64,000 nt of DNA from Pseudarthrobacter phenanthrenivorans Sphe3 (GTDB taxonomy: Bacteria; Actinomycetota; Actinomycetes; Actinomycetales; Micrococcaceae), in NCBI RefSeq assembly GCF_000189535.1, contig NC_015145.1, positions 3,534,001-3,598,000 of the forward strand, given 5' to 3'. The notes beneath the pieces were generated by a model. That model was not told where the DNA came from, did no database searches, and saw only the letters and a program-made list of their open reading frames with translations. A program made the translations under genes and the position numbers. Shown piece by piece: positions 43,480 to 53,629 of this stretch. How positions within the stretch are numbered: position 1 is the first letter of the stretch; each line of letters begins with the position of its first letter.

Positions 43480-43625
43480 CGGCGGGCCTTTTGTAGCGGA
43501 GCGTGGATCAGTACGTGTAAGGATGGCACAGCAATGAACGCCTGACGAGCTGGAACGGTTCCAACGCCTGCCCGCCGGTCCCGGAGCCGGACAACGCGTC
43601 CGGCGGTGCTGACAGGCGGTACTGC

Positions 43626-43640
43626 TAGGGTCTGGGCATG
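43626..43640 (+). promoter_or_regulatory. Candidate leaderless promoter of the AAA ATPase gene
   Basis: TAGGGT at 43626-43631 is followed by six bases and the ATG at 43638, with no Shine-Dalgarno sequence. CTGACA lies 11 bp upstream of the hexamer, which is too close for a standard -35. Confidence 0.45.
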
Positions 43641-45029
43641 GATGAAAAACTGGGGAAGTTCATCGAAAGTTTCGCGGCGCTGGTGGAGCTGGCGCAGGCG
43701 GACCGCCACAGGGCCAACGCCGGGACGCAGCTTCTGGACGCACTGACGGAGCACCTGGAACTGCCGGCCGAACAGCTGGCCATGGTGGAGGAGCAGGTTC
43801 CGTCCCACAGGTTCGTCGATGCCGACATTGTCCTTGCCGCGCTGGCCGCCCTGGACCCGGAAAGCAGGCTCGTTGGGATCGGCGGGGGCGGGCAGCGGCA
43901 CCATGCATCGCTCAGTGACATGGTTCAGCAGTCGCAACTTTTTCCCCAGTTTCCGCTGGCCCAGCCGGACTACGTAAACCTCGCCGTGGGCCCGGACTCC
44001 CAGCGGCAGGCGGTGGGCTTCGGGCTGCGGCTTTTTACGTACGACGGCGGCAGGGTTGCCGTTTTGCAGCGGGCGGCGGATCCGCGTGCCGGCCGGCAGT
44101 CCGCTTCGCTGGAAATCGTGGCCGGAAGCGCAGAGACCAGCGCCGCTTTCCTGGCGGGGTACCGGCGGCGGATGGACAGCCAGAGCGTGATAAGGGGGCA
44201 GGTTGTTTCGTTGACCGTTGGCGAATTCGGGCCCAGCAGCGGCGGGGTGACCTTCCATCACCGGCCCCGGCTGGCCGCCCCGGAAGTGATCCTGCCGCCG
44301 GGGCTGCTGCAGAAGCTGGCCGCCCACACGGTAGGGATAGCCACGCACCGGGAGTCCCTCAGGAACTACGGGCAACACCTCAAGCGGGGCGTCCTGCTGT
44401 ACGGGCCGCCAGGAACCGGAAAGACGCACACCGTCCGCTACCTCCTCGGCCAAAGCGCGGGCGTCACGGTGATCCTGCTTGCGGGCGGTTCACTCGCCCG
44501 GATTTCAGAGGCCGCGCGCATGGCACGGGCCCTCCAGCCGTCGATCGTGGTGTTGGAGGACTGCGACCTTATTGCTGAGGACAGAAGCTTTGGCCATGGG
44601 CCGCAGCCGCTTCTGTTCGAGGTGCTGGACGCGATGGACGGGTTGGACCAGGACGCGGATGTGGCCTTCATCCTCACCACCAACCGGCCGGACCTGCTGG
44701 AGCGGGCACTGGCACAACGCCCCGGCAGGGTGGACCTCGCAGTGGAGATTCCCCTGCCGGCGCTGCCTGAACGCGTTGAACTTCTCCGGCTGTACAGCCG
44801 CCGGGCCGGATTCAGTGCGGCAGCCCTCCAGGATGCCGCAGAACGGACCGAGGGAACCACCGCCTCCTTCGCCCGGGAACTGGTCCGTCGTGCCGTGGTG
44901 GCCGCGGCGGGGGCAGGGGTTCCCGTGACGGACGCCCACCTGGCGGCAGCCGTACAGGAACTGATGGCTGACGCCGAATCCCTGACCCGCAGCCTGCTGG
45001 GAAGCGGAGCCGGCACCTTCCCGGGCTGA
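43638..45029 (+). CDS. AAA-family ATPase
   Basis: A 463-aa protein with an N-terminal region of about 215 residues of unknown fold and a C-terminal AAA module. Walker A is GVLLYGPPGTGKTHT near residue 252 and Walker B is IVVLEDCDLI near 307. Sensor 1 is FILTTNRPDLLE near 346, followed by an arginine-finger region. One ATPase domain suggests a ring-forming remodeller, perhaps similar to actinobacterial Cdc48-like or bacterial CbxX-like proteins. Substrate unknown. It sits convergently with the next small gene. Confidence 0.85.
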   Translation: MDEKLGKFIESFAALVELAQADRHRANAGTQLLDALTEHLELPAEQLAMVEEQVPSHRFVDADIVLAALAALDPESRLVGIGGGGQRHHASLSDMVQQSQLFPQFPLAQPDYVNLAVGPDSQRQAVGFGLRLFTYDGGRVAVLQRAADPRAGRQSASLEIVAGSAETSAAFLAGYRRRMDSQSVIRGQVVSLTVGEFGPSSGGVTFHHRPRLAAPEVILPPGLLQKLAAHTVGIATHRESLRNYGQHLKRGVLLYGPPGTGKTHTVRYLLGQSAGVTVILLAGGSLARISEAARMARALQPSIVVLEDCDLIAEDRSFGHGPQPLLFEVLDAMDGLDQDADVAFILTTNRPDLLERALAQRPGRVDLAVEIPLPALPERVELLRLYSRRAGFSAAALQDAAERTEGTTASFARELVRRAVVAAAGAGVPVTDAHLAAAVQELMADAESLTRSLLGSGAGTFPG

Positions 45030-45031
45030 CG

Positions 45032-45409
45032 CTACTGGGTCCCGAAGAGGAACTCCTTGGCGTGCGCCACCGCCTTCCGGAACGCGTCGTTGCGGAGGGT
45101 GATCAGGTGCTCCGTTTCCCCGTCCGCCGGTTCCAGGTATCCGGTGTAGCCGGGGCGGAGGACCCAGATGTCACCCCCGGGCGGCAGGTAGAACACTCCG
45201 AAGGACCGCTGCTGCTTTTCTTCCTCGGTCCAGACGGGCACCACGGCCAGCGCGGCACCCGTTGACGGGTTGATCCATTGGGCCCGGGGCAGCGGCTGCT
45301 CGTGGGCTTCAGGATCCAGGAAGGGAGCAGTGCCTGCACCCCAGCGCTGTTCAAAACGTTCGTGGAATGCCGGGATCAGGTGTGAGTCGTAGCGGCGCCA
45401 GTCGCTCAT
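45032..45409 (-). CDS. Hypothetical protein
   Basis: A 125-aa soluble protein starting MSDWRRYDSHLIPAFHERFEQRWG. It has aromatic-rich segments FGVFYLPPGGDIWVLRPGYTGYLEP and a helical end. Base composition and length suggest a real gene, but I do not recognise a domain. Its start lies about 50 bp downstream of the J-domain gene's end, on the same strand. It may be part of that heat-shock group. Confidence 0.65.
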   Translation of the reverse strand: MSDWRRYDSHLIPAFHERFEQRWGAGTAPFLDPEAHEQPLPRAQWINPSTGAALAVVPVWTEEEKQQRSFGVFYLPPGGDIWVLRPGYTGYLEPADGETEHLITLRNDAFRKAVAHAKEFLFGTQ

Positions 45410-45458
45410 TCAGTTTTCCGCCTCCTCGCGGTTTGGTTGTGTCCCCGTCCCTCCTGCG

Positions 45459-45782
45459 TCAGGCCCACGGCCCGCTCTCCCACCGCACGGGGGTGATCCT
45501 GATGGCGGGGCCGGACGGGCCGTCGGGACTCCGCACCTTTCGGACGGGTATGGCGCGGGCAGCGGAGGCTGCCCGTTGTTTGTCGTAGGCGGCCCGCCGT
45601 TCCGGATCCCGCAGGACATTGAAGGCCTGCATGATTTCCAGGAGCTCCCCTTCCGGGGCTGTCCCGCCGTCGATATCCGGGTGGTGGCTGCGCATCAGCG
45701 CCCGGTAGGCACGCGAGATCTCCTGCCGGGTGGCATGTGGCTGCACCCGAAGGATGGCGTAGTAGTCGGGGGTGTCGGTCAT
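45459..45782 (-). CDS. Small J-domain (DnaJ-like) protein
   Basis: A 107-aa protein consisting of a J domain and a short basic tail. The J domain has DYYAILRVQPHATRQEISRAY, the essential HPD tripeptide in SHHPDI near residue 34, and FNVLRDPERRAAYDK. It lacks the Gly/Phe and zinc-finger regions of full DnaJ, so it is a type III-like co-chaperone that should stimulate DnaK. ATG at 45782. It lies downstream of hsp20 in the same direction, with a hairpin between. Confidence 0.85.
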   Translation of the reverse strand: MTDTPDYYAILRVQPHATRQEISRAYRALMRSHHPDIDGGTAPEGELLEIMQAFNVLRDPERRAAYDKQRAASAARAIPVRKVRSPDGPSGPAIRITPVRWESGPWA

Positions 45783-45844
45783 GGCGGCCCACTTCGTTCC
45801 GCAGGTGCACATCCGCCGTCCGCGTGCTTTCCGGGAAAGAATGC

Positions 45845-45881
45845 CGGGCACGGGCAGCGCTGAAATGACTGCCCGTGCCCG
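45845..45881. terminator. Hairpin after hsp20
   Basis: A perfect 13-bp stem (45845-45857 with 45869-45881) with an 11-base loop lies ten bases after the leftward hsp20 stop. Confidence 0.65.
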
Positions 45882-45891
45882 TCGGCGGTGG

Positions 45892-46320
45892 CTAGGTTCC
45901 GATCTGGTGCATCTCGCCCTGCTGGGTTTGGATCTCGATCTTGCGAGGCTTGGCCTGTTCGGCCACCGGGATCCGCAGGGTCAGGACGCCCTGGTCGTAA
46001 CTTGCCTTGATGTTGTCAGTGTCCAGGGTGTCGCCGAGGATCAGCTGCCGGCTGAAGACGCCGCGGGGCCGCTCGGAGGCCACCAGCTCCACATTGGGCT
46101 GGGTGGGATCCTTGCGTTCCGCCCGGACCGTGAGGACGTTGCGTTCAACGTTCAGGTCCAGGGTCTCCGTCTTCACGCCGGGAAGATCAAAGGCCACCAC
46201 AAACTCACCGTTTTCCTGCCAGGCGTCCATGGGCATGGCAGCCGGGCGGGCAGCGGTACCAAAGACCTGCTGCGTGAGCCGGTCCAGCTCACGGAACGGG
46301 TCCGTGCGCATCAACATCAT
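45892..46320 (-). CDS. Hsp20/alpha-crystallin small heat shock protein
   Basis: A 142-aa holdase chaperone. The alpha-crystallin domain runs from about residue 35 to 130, with [20 protein letters not shown] and the conserved [14 protein letters not shown] end. The N terminus starts [21 protein letters not shown], as in actinobacterial Hsp18-like proteins. GGAGTGGGAA supplies the ribosome binding site. It is divergent from a MerR/HspR-like gene, which probably regulates it. Confidence 0.92.
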   Translation of the reverse strand: MMLMRTDPFRELDRLTQQVFGTAARPAAMPMDAWQENGEFVVAFDLPGVKTETLDLNVERNVLTVRAERKDPTQPNVELVASERPRGVFSRQLILGDTLDTDNIKASYDQGVLTLRIPVAEQAKPRKIEIQTQQGEMHQIGT

Positions 46321-46362
46321 TTCCCACTCCTTCAGCTTTTCGATGTTGAACCTATGCCATAC

Positions 46363-46397
46363 CCACCACCCGTAATCTATGGTGGTGGATATAGATT
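46363..46397. promoter_or_regulatory. Two overlapping palindromes between hsp20 and the MerR-like gene
   Basis: CCACCACC (46363-46370) pairs with GGTGGTGG (46381-46388), and AATCTAT (46374-46380) pairs with ATAGATT (46391-46397). The two interlock around an AT-rich -10-like region. The classic HspR box (HAIR, CTTGAG-type) is not visible, so the regulator may use a different site. Confidence 0.5.
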
Positions 46398-46454
46398 TTT
46401 TATAGCACCCGTGGGAAACTTAGGCAAGAGCACCGGACGGATTTTGGAGAACCC

Positions 46455-46775
46455 ATGGCAGACCAGCCCGCAAAGCGGCCAGATGGCTCCGGCAGCAGCC
46501 GTGCACTCTATGCCATCTCCGTCGCAGCCAAGCTGGCAGGAACCGGCCAGCAGAACATCCGGCTCTACGAGACAAAGGGCTTGTTGACGCCGTCGCGTAC
46601 CTCGGGCGGCACCCGCCAGTACAGTGACGACGACATCGCCGTCCTGCTGCGGATCGGCGAACTCCTGGAGCAGGGCCTGAACCTTGCCGGGGTGGCCAAG
46701 GTGCTCGAACTGGAGGCCGCCAACGTAAAGCTGCACCGCGCCCTGAAGCGGGCGAGGTCCCGCCCGCCTACGTGA
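46455..46775 (+). CDS. MerR-family (HspR-like) regulator
   Basis: A 106-aa regulator. The MerR winged-helix domain occupies about residues 18-85, with YAISVAAKLAGTGQQNIRLYETKGLLTP and GGTRQYSDDDIAVLLRI. It lacks a cysteine-rich metal site and a large effector domain, and ends in a short basic tail. These features and its position divergent from hsp20 suggest a heat-shock repressor similar to HspR. It could also be a general MerR protein. Confidence 0.83.
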   Translation: MADQPAKRPDGSGSSRALYAISVAAKLAGTGQQNIRLYETKGLLTPSRTSGGTRQYSDDDIAVLLRIGELLEQGLNLAGVAKVLELEAANVKLHRALKRARSRPPT

Positions 46776-46858
46776 GGGCAGCCACCAGCGCGGCGTTGCC
46801 CGCCTGCGTCAAGGCGCCGGGCTGCACGCGGGCGCCCGCTTGCAAACAGGCCGGCAGC

Positions 46859-47659
46859 TCACTTCTCCGGTGAATCGGCTTTGGACAGTTCGCCGGTGAT
46901 GCGCTCCCCCGGCACCCGGGCAGTGCGCCAGGTATCCAGGGCAATGACCCCGCCGAGGATCATCAGCGAGAGGGAAACCGAGGCAAGCGCATCGCTGAGC
47001 CAGTGGTAGCCCAAATACAGCCTGCTCAGGGCAGCCAGCACGATGCCGAATCCCGCTCCGACAAATCCCAGCACGGCTGCACGGGTGTTGGTGTGCCGGG
47101 AGAAGACCAGGAAGGCACCTACCAGCAGGAAGTCGCACGCGCCAAGGACGTGCCCGGAGGGGAAGGAAAACGTGTGGTCGATCCCGAACAGCATCTGGTC
47201 CACCGGTGGCCTTGAGCGCCGCACAATCTGCAGGATGACCTGCGAAATGATCACTCCGGCCAGCATGGCGGAGGCCAGCAGGATGGGACGCCAGGCGTGC
47301 TTGGCCGCCAGGCCCCACCAGACAACCACCACCAGGACGATGATAGGCAGGGCCACGGGACCGAAGACCACGGCCAGGAAGATCATGAACGCCGTCAGGG
47401 CCTGGGACCTCAGGCCCAAAAGCCAGTCACGGACCGGCACATCGGCAGCGGACAGGCCATCAGCCTGCAGCACACTGATGAGGGTGGCAATGAACAGGGC
47501 AGCTCCCGCCGCCACGAGGATGACCGCGGCCCGGTACAGGCTGCGCCGGTCGGCCGGGTCCAGGTAGCGTTCCTCCACCACGAACTTGTCATGGAAGGTC
47601 CGCCATTTTCCAGGCTTCTGTTCGGCGGTTCCGGAGCCCGCTGATCCCTGCTGTGCCAC
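46859..47659 (-). CDS. PAP2-family membrane phosphatase
   Basis: A 266-aa integral membrane protein with about six helices. Phosphatase signatures are RRSRPP near residue 150 (motif 1), SFPSGH near 168 (motif 2) and SRLYLGYHWLSD near 212 (motif 3). The lysine usual in motif 1 (K-x6-RP) is not seen. It may act on undecaprenyl diphosphate or phosphatidate. I chose the GTG at 47659; a TTG at 47740 would overlap the subtilase gene's end. Confidence 0.8.
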   Translation of the reverse strand: MAQQGSAGSGTAEQKPGKWRTFHDKFVVEERYLDPADRRSLYRAAVILVAAGAALFIATLISVLQADGLSAADVPVRDWLLGLRSQALTAFMIFLAVVFGPVALPIIVLVVVVWWGLAAKHAWRPILLASAMLAGVIISQVILQIVRRSRPPVDQMLFGIDHTFSFPSGHVLGACDFLLVGAFLVFSRHTNTRAAVLGFVGAGFGIVLAALSRLYLGYHWLSDALASVSLSLMILGGVIALDTWRTARVPGERITGELSKADSPEK

Positions 47660-47712
47660 TCTGATGCCCGTCCCTGCGCCGTGAAGATTGCTTAGGGTGA
47701 AGATTACCCCGG

Positions 47713-49614
47713 CTAGAAGGAACCCGTGGTGAACTGCCAAGTACGGCTGGCGAGCTGGTTCCCGGCAAGGTCCCGGACAGCGGTGCCGCCGCCGGTGACC
47801 GTCACCGTGTACTTGGTCTTGGCGGCCAAGGCCTGCTGCGGGTCAAGGATCCACTGGTTGGTGGTCCCGTTCCGATAGACGGCGGCTGCCACGATGGCCC
47901 CGGTAGCGGCATTCCGTACGGTGAAGGTGGTTCCGTTGACGCCCTGGACGGACTCGCTGAACGTGACGCTGATGTTGTTGCCGCGGCGCACCAGCAGCGC
48001 ATTGCTTCCCGGGGTGTAGCCGGTGACGGCGGGGGCGGGGCCGGTCAGGAAGGTCCAACTGGTGGAGGCCAGGGGGGTGCCCGCGCTGTCACGGATGGCT
48101 GAGGGGCCGCCAACCAGCGTGGCTGTAAATACCGTGTCCGTGGCCAGGCCGGCAGCGGGGTCCAGCGTGGCGGTCCGGGTGGTGGCATTGTAGGAAACGG
48201 CTGCAGGGATGGTGGCGCCGGCCGAATTCCTGAGCACGAAGGTCGAGCTGGTCACGCCCTGGACTGCGGTGCTGAAAGTGGCGGTGACGTTGGTTCCGGC
48301 AGCCACGGCGGTGGCGTTGGCGCCCGGACTCACCGCGGTCACGGCAGGGGCCGGTGCGGCCGGAGCAGGCGCCGGGGCGGGAGCAGCGGTGGCGGCAGCT
48401 GAGTACAGCAGCCGGTTGGGTGTCCCGCTGGAAGCTCCCGCGATCACGCCGGCGGTGGCGTTGGACGACAGGGCACCCGCTACCTGCGCGGGAGTGAGTG
48501 ATGGAGTCTGGGACAGGAGCACTGCCGCTGCCCCTGCGACGTGCGGCGCCGCCATGGAGGTCCCGGACATGGACGCCGTGGCACTGGAGGAGGTGTGGTG
48601 TGCCGAACTGATTGCCACGCCGGGGGCATAGAGGTCAACGCAGGAGCCGAAGTTGGAGAAGGCGGCCTGCCTGTCGGACGAATCACTGGCCGCGACTGTC
48701 ACCGCTGCCGGTACCCGTGCGGGCGAACTGCCGCAGGCATCCACGGCGGAGTTGCCGGCGGCAACCACCGCAGTGACGCCGTCGTTCATGACACCCTGGA
48801 TGGCGGTGTCCACTGCTGAGCTGGCGGCGCCGCCCAGGCTGAGGTTCACAACCGCCGGAACGCCTGCAGCGTGATGCGCTGCCACCCAGTCCAGGCCCGC
48901 CACCACATCGGAGTTGTAGCCGGATCCGTTGCAGTCCAGCACCCTGACGGGAACCACAGCGGCCTTCTTGGCCACCCCGTACGTGGATCCTGCCACCGTC
49001 CCGGCAACATGGGTGCCGTGGCCGTTGCAGTCGCTGGATCCGAGGCCGTCGGCAACAGCACTCCACCCGGCGGTAATCCGGCCGGAGAACTCGGTGTGCG
49101 AGGAAAGGACCCCGGTGTCCACCACATATGCCGTCACGCCTGCCCCGGCGGACGTCCAGGAGTAGGAACCCGAAAGCGGAAGCGGGCGCTGGTCCACGCG
49201 GTCCAGGCCCCAGGGAGCCGGCTGCTGGGTCTCGGAAACGCTGACCGGTGCATCCGCTTCCACGGACACCACCCGGCCGGACCGGGCCAGCGCCGCCGCC
49301 TGGGCAGGGCTGGTGCTGACAACCGCACCGCGGAAGGCATGCTGGAAGGTCCGGCCGACGGCGATCCCCTGGGCCCGGAGCCCCGCCGCCTCTTCGGCCA
49401 TGTTGGCATCAGCTGCGTACTGGACGATGTAGCGGCCCGTTTCGGCAGGTCCCGACGGCGGTGCGGCTGACGCGGGCAACGGGGCGGCGGACAGGACGGC
49501 GGTGGAAACCAGCACTGCGGCGGCAGGCAGCACAAAGAATGAAGCGCGAATTTTGGGGTCCTCGTTGTGGTGTTGCAGGCTGCGAAAGCGGCGGATACGC
49601 CCGCTCCACCACAA
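47713..49614 (-). CDS. Secreted subtilisin-like (S8) protease with two C-terminal Ig-like domains
   Basis: Up to 633 aa. The signal sequence runs to about ASAAP near residue 50, and a prodomain ([10 protein letters not shown] onward) follows. The catalytic triad is Asp in YVVDTGV, His in NGHGTHVAG and Ser in [12 protein letters not shown] Pro/Ala linker leads to two Big_5-type repeats starting [13 protein letters not shown] and [13 protein letters not shown]. It is an exported endopeptidase. The start is uncertain: a TTG at 49614 is the only conventional candidate before the signal sequence. Confidence 0.88.
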   Translation of the reverse strand: MWWSGRIRRFRSLQHHNEDPKIRASFFVLPAAAVLVSTAVLSAAPLPASAAPPSGPAETGRYIVQYAADANMAEEAAGLRAQGIAVGRTFQHAFRGAVVSTSPAQAAALARSGRVVSVEADAPVSVSETQQPAPWGLDRVDQRPLPLSGSYSWTSAGAGVTAYVVDTGVLSSHTEFSGRITAGWSAVADGLGSSDCNGHGTHVAGTVAGSTYGVAKKAAVVPVRVLDCNGSGYNSDVVAGLDWVAAHHAAGVPAVVNLSLGGAASSAVDTAIQGVMNDGVTAVVAAGNSAVDACGSSPARVPAAVTVAASDSSDRQAAFSNFGSCVDLYAPGVAISSAHHTSSSATASMSGTSMAAPHVAGAAAVLLSQTPSLTPAQVAGALSSNATAGVIAGASSGTPNRLLYSAAATAAPAPAPAPAAPAPAVTAVSPGANATAVAAGTNVTATFSTAVQGVTSSTFVLRNSAGATIPAAVSYNATTRTATLDPAAGLATDTVFTATLVGGPSAIRDSAGTPLASTSWTFLTGPAPAVTGYTPGSNALLVRRGNNISVTFSESVQGVNGTTFTVRNAATGAIVAAAVYRNGTTNQWILDPQQALAAKTKYTVTVTGGGTAVRDLAGNQLASRTWQFTTGSF

Positions 49615-49698
49615 GAATATGGGCCCCCAACACGCCTCCGGCGGCTCTTTGCAGGATCCTGTGGCAACCCTTGCGGATTCCTGCGCTGCCCCCTTTCC

Positions 49699-50571
49699 CT
49701 AGCTCGAAGGGCTGTCCGCGGGGTCCTGCCAGTGGTCCCGCCAGGTGTGCTCGGGCTCGAAGCCCAGGAGCCGGCGTGCCTTGTCGATGGAGAGCATGGT
49801 TTCGTGTTCGCCGAGTTCCTTGACCACCTTCACGTCAGGGAACACTTCGGCAGCCAGGCCGGCACTTGGCCGGCTCATGACCGTATCCGCGTTGGCGATG
49901 ATGAACGCTTCGAATCCCGGCTTGGCGTTTTCAAGGGCACGGACCACTGCCTGGGCGCCGTCACGGCCGTCGATGTAGCCCCACAGGTTCCACTTCCGGA
50001 GGGTGGCATCCGCGTCGAAGGAAGGGAAGTTCTGGTAGTCCTCAACGTCCATGACGTTGGAAAACCGCAGGGCGGTGACGCTCAGCTCCGGGTCCCAGCG
50101 CGTCAGTTCCTTAGCCATCTGCTCCTCGAGGTGCTTCACCAGGGAGTATGTGCTTTCGGGCCGGGCCGGGTATTCCTCGTCCACGGGGATGTAGGGCGGG
50201 TCGACGTCGAACGGAAGTCCCAGAACGGTCTCACTCGAGGCGTACACCACCTTCTTGATCCCCGCGCGGCGGGCCGCCTGGAACACGTTGTAGGTGGACA
50301 GCATGTTGTTTTCGAACGTTGCCGCGTCAGGAATGATGCCGGGGGCCGGGATGGCGCCCAGGTGCACAACGGCGTCGAAACCGTCGTGCCTGTCATCCAC
50401 GCCCAGCAGCACGTCCAGCACCTCGCCGTAGTTGCGCAGGTCCACCACCACCAGTCCGGGGCTCCGGGCACCTGCGCGGTCCAGGTTCAGGACCTGGTGG
50501 CCATCGTCGCTGAGCCTGCGGACCACGTGCCGTCCCAGTTTTCCGCTTCCGCCGGTAACCGCAATTCTCAT
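49699..50571 (-). CDS. NAD-dependent epimerase/dehydratase family protein
   Basis: A 290-aa extended SDR. The start MRIAVTGGSGKLGRHVV gives the N-terminal G-x-x-G-x-x-G. YASSETVLG and the YSLVKHLEE (Y-x-x-x-K) active-site segment follow near residue 147. The sequence resembles the uronate dehydrogenase/GalE-like group. The substrate is probably a sugar or nucleotide sugar. I chose the ATG at 50571 to give the canonical N terminus. It lies 35 bp after the adenylate kinase gene and may be co-transcribed with it. Confidence 0.86.
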   Translation of the reverse strand: MRIAVTGGSGKLGRHVVRRLSDDGHQVLNLDRAGARSPGLVVVDLRNYGEVLDVLLGVDDRHDGFDAVVHLGAIPAPGIIPDAATFENNMLSTYNVFQAARRAGIKKVVYASSETVLGLPFDVDPPYIPVDEEYPARPESTYSLVKHLEEQMAKELTRWDPELSVTALRFSNVMDVEDYQNFPSFDADATLRKWNLWGYIDGRDGAQAVVRALENAKPGFEAFIIANADTVMSRPSAGLAAEVFPDVKVVKELGEHETMLSIDKARRLLGFEPEHTWRDHWQDPADSPSS

Positions 50572-50605
50572 CGGGATTTCCTTTACGTTGGTTGCTTGCG
50601 TCGAG

Positions 50606-51199
50606 TCAGTGGCCGGACAGCCGGCCGCGAAGGAACTTTTCGACGGCGGTGATCGCCGCCCCGGTGATGTCACCGGGTTCCCCGCTGCCATCCACGGACA
50701 CGAGTATTCCGCGCCCGGCATAGACAGAGACTACTTCATGCGTCTCGCGGTGGTAGAGATCCAGCCGCCGCCGGAACACGTCCACCGTGTCGTCGCTACG
50801 GCCTTGGTCGGCTGCGCGCCGGCGCATCCGCTGCTCCAGGACAGCGTCCGGGGCGTGCAGCTCAATGACGGCATCCAGGGCGAACCCCTGGTTGGCCAGC
50901 ATGGTGTCCAGCTCCTGCACCTGGGGCGCCGTGCGCGGGTAACCGTCCAGGAGGAAACCCTCCTGCAGGTCGCTGTCCACGAGCCGGTCCCTGACAAGCG
51001 CATTGGTGAGATGGTCCGGGACGAAATCACCGCCGTCGAGGTAGCTGGCAGCCTGGTTCCCCAGCTCCGTCTCCTCGCTGACGTTGCTCCGGAAGATTTC
51101 CCCGGTAGAGACAGCGGGGATGCCGAAGTGCCGCGCCAGCTGTTCCGCCTGGGTGCCTTTGCCGGAGCCCGGCGGGCCGATGATGAGCAGCCTGATCAT
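50606..51199 (-). CDS. Adenylate kinase-like protein
   Basis: A 197-aa nucleoside monophosphate kinase converting AMP and ATP to ADP. The P-loop is GPPGSGKGTQ at residues 8-17. The NMP-binding part has STGEIFRSNV, and LLDGYPRTAPQVQELD near 83 follows. RRRLDLYHRETHEVV near 148 completes the core, with a short LID as in many actinobacterial Adk proteins. The setting, next to a sugar epimerase rather than secY, suggests a second adenylate kinase-like copy, though the other copy is not visible here. Confidence 0.85.
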   Translation of the reverse strand: MIRLLIIGPPGSGKGTQAEQLARHFGIPAVSTGEIFRSNVSEETELGNQAASYLDGGDFVPDHLTNALVRDRLVDSDLQEGFLLDGYPRTAPQVQELDTMLANQGFALDAVIELHAPDAVLEQRMRRRAADQGRSDDTVDVFRRRLDLYHRETHEVVSVYAGRGILVSVDGSGEPGDITGAAITAVEKFLRGRLSGH

Positions 51200-51399
51200 G
51201 ATCCTGTCCCACTTCCTGCCCCTCCCGGGCATGGCGGCCGCTGGTTTTGCGCCCTGCCGCCGGGGCACCGGCGCCTGCTTCATTCTGCCGGTTACTTCCC
51301 GCCGGGCGCCAGAGAACCCCGCGTTCACATGGGTCAAAGTGACGCTACCCTGCGCCGAAGGATGTATATACTTCTGGATATCGGTTTAGCAGCAGGCCG

Positions 51400-52242
51400 T
51401 TGGAAAGTTCTTCGATCCAGCGACCTTCACAGCCTGCCGGCACTGCGGTGGCTGCTGGAAGCCGCCGGGTTGTCCTGAGCGAATGGCACCAAAAAACCGT
51501 GGCCAGCGAGTCAACAGCAAAACCCGATACATCCATTACCGAGCACCTGCATGAGCTGGTCCTCAGCAGCCCGGACGTTGAGGACTTCCTCAACGAACTG
51601 GCACAGGTGTCCGCACGCAACCTTTCCGAGCCCGGCGACGAAATCATGTGCGCCATCACCCTGCTGCGGCAGCGCAAGGCAGCCACGGTGGCCAGCAGCA
51701 GCCCTGAGGCGAAGGCCATCGCGCAGCTTGAGTACGAGTTCAGCGAGACGCCCAGCCTGACGGCTTCCACCAGGCAGGAGACCATCAGCGTCCCGGACGC
51801 GCAGCATGACGGCCGCTGGCCCGAGTACTCCACTGCCGTCCTGGCCCAGGGCGTCCGTTCCGTCCTTGCCCTGCCCTTCCAGTTGGAGGGCGGAACAAAG
51901 GCGGCACTGCTGCTGTACTCCCCCCGGCCCCACCGTTTTGAATCCCGCATCGTTGAATTCGCCGAGGACTTCGTGGGCCAGACTTCCCTTGCCCTGCGGC
52001 TTGCGGTCCGCTTTGCCCACTACAGCGAGACGGCGGCCAACCTCCGCGCCACACTGGAATCCCGCACTGTCATCGACATGGCCGTGGGGATCATCATGGC
52101 GCAGAACCGGTGCAGCCAGCAGGACGCCTTCGAGATCCTGAAAACGGCGTCCAGCACCCGCAACTCCAAGCTGCATGATGTCGCCGCCGTGGTGGTCAAC
52201 TCGCTGGGCCAGGGGCCAGCCAGGACACACTACGACGGATAG
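51400..52242 (+). CDS. GAF-ANTAR domain regulator
   Basis: A protein of up to 280 aa with a GAF sensory domain (about residues 60-215). The C-terminal ANTAR RNA-binding domain (about 220-272) contains LESRTVIDMAVGIIMAQNRCSQQDAF. ANTAR proteins bind dual hairpins in mRNA and prevent termination. Its targets are not evident here. The start is uncertain: a TTG at 51400 or a GTG at 51499 would fit, and the GTG gives a shorter, more typical N terminus. Confidence 0.83.
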   Translation: MESSSIQRPSQPAGTAVAAGSRRVVLSEWHQKTVASESTAKPDTSITEHLHELVLSSPDVEDFLNELAQVSARNLSEPGDEIMCAITLLRQRKAATVASSSPEAKAIAQLEYEFSETPSLTASTRQETISVPDAQHDGRWPEYSTAVLAQGVRSVLALPFQLEGGTKAALLLYSPRPHRFESRIVEFAEDFVGQTSLALRLAVRFAHYSETAANLRATLESRTVIDMAVGIIMAQNRCSQQDAFEILKTASSTRNSKLHDVAAVVVNSLGQGPARTHYDG

Positions 52243-52261
52243 CACGGCCGAACGCACCACC

Positions 52262-52304
52262 ACTTCCGGCGACGGCGGCCTCCCGCCGTCGCCGGAAGTT
52301 TTTT
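52262..52304 (+). terminator. Intrinsic terminator after GAF-ANTAR gene
   Basis: A 17-bp perfect stem (52262-52278 with 52283-52299) with a 4-base loop is followed by a T run to 52304. It lies between convergent genes and is clearly directed rightward. Confidence 0.85.
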
Positions 52305-52313
52305 GCGTTTTGC

Positions 52314-53219
<906 letters not shown>

Positions 53220-53282
53220 CTAGGACGGGCAGCCGCACAGTCCAGTCCGCAGCCGGGTATCCCGGCTGGTGCCTAATCCCCG

Positions 53283-53480
53283 CTACTGGGAGGGTTGCGG
53301 AAGCTCACAGTTGATCTGGGGATTGGCTCCCATGTAGTTGAGCGGGCCTGCGGCAATAGTGATGGCGATGGTTCCGGCCTGCGCGCAGTTCCCCGGGGCG
53401 GCCCCGAAATACCCGCGCTGCCAGGCGGCCACACCCCCGATGATCAGCCAAATGACAATCAGTGCTCCGAGAATCCGCAT
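53283..53480 (-). CDS. Small single-span membrane protein
   Basis: A 65-aa protein. The start MRILGALIVIWLIIGGVAAWQRG gives one N-terminal transmembrane helix. A short outside part follows, with two cysteines that could form a disulfide and the GPLNYMGANP motif. I recall similar small proteins in many actinobacteria, but none with a known function. The ATG at 53480 has an excellent GGAGGACTC site. Too short for most gene finders. Confidence 0.75.
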   Translation of the reverse strand: MRILGALIVIWLIIGGVAAWQRGYFGAAPGNCAQAGTIAITIAAGPLNYMGANPQINCELPQPSQ

Positions 53481-53562
53481 GAGTCCTCCATTGGCCACGG
53501 CGGCGGGTGTGGATCAATTATGCGCCGTTGACCTCGGAAAATGCGAGGGCGGAGGGAAAGAC

Positions 53563-53608
53563 AAATGCGCCCCCGGTGCCAGGATAATCCGGAACCGGAG
53601 GCGCATTT
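53563..53608. terminator. Hairpin after desaturase
   Basis: AAATGCGCC plus CCGGT (53563-53577) pairs with ACCGG plus GGCGCATTT (53594-53608), with one mismatch. It lies about 20 bp after the leftward desaturase stop. Confidence 0.65.
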
Positions 53609-53629
53609 CAGTGCCTTGGAAAGGCAGGC

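Noticed and set aside
51400..51478. Longer N terminus of the GAF-ANTAR protein as certain
   Set aside because: The TTG start is not supported by a good site; the GTG at 51499 may be the real start.
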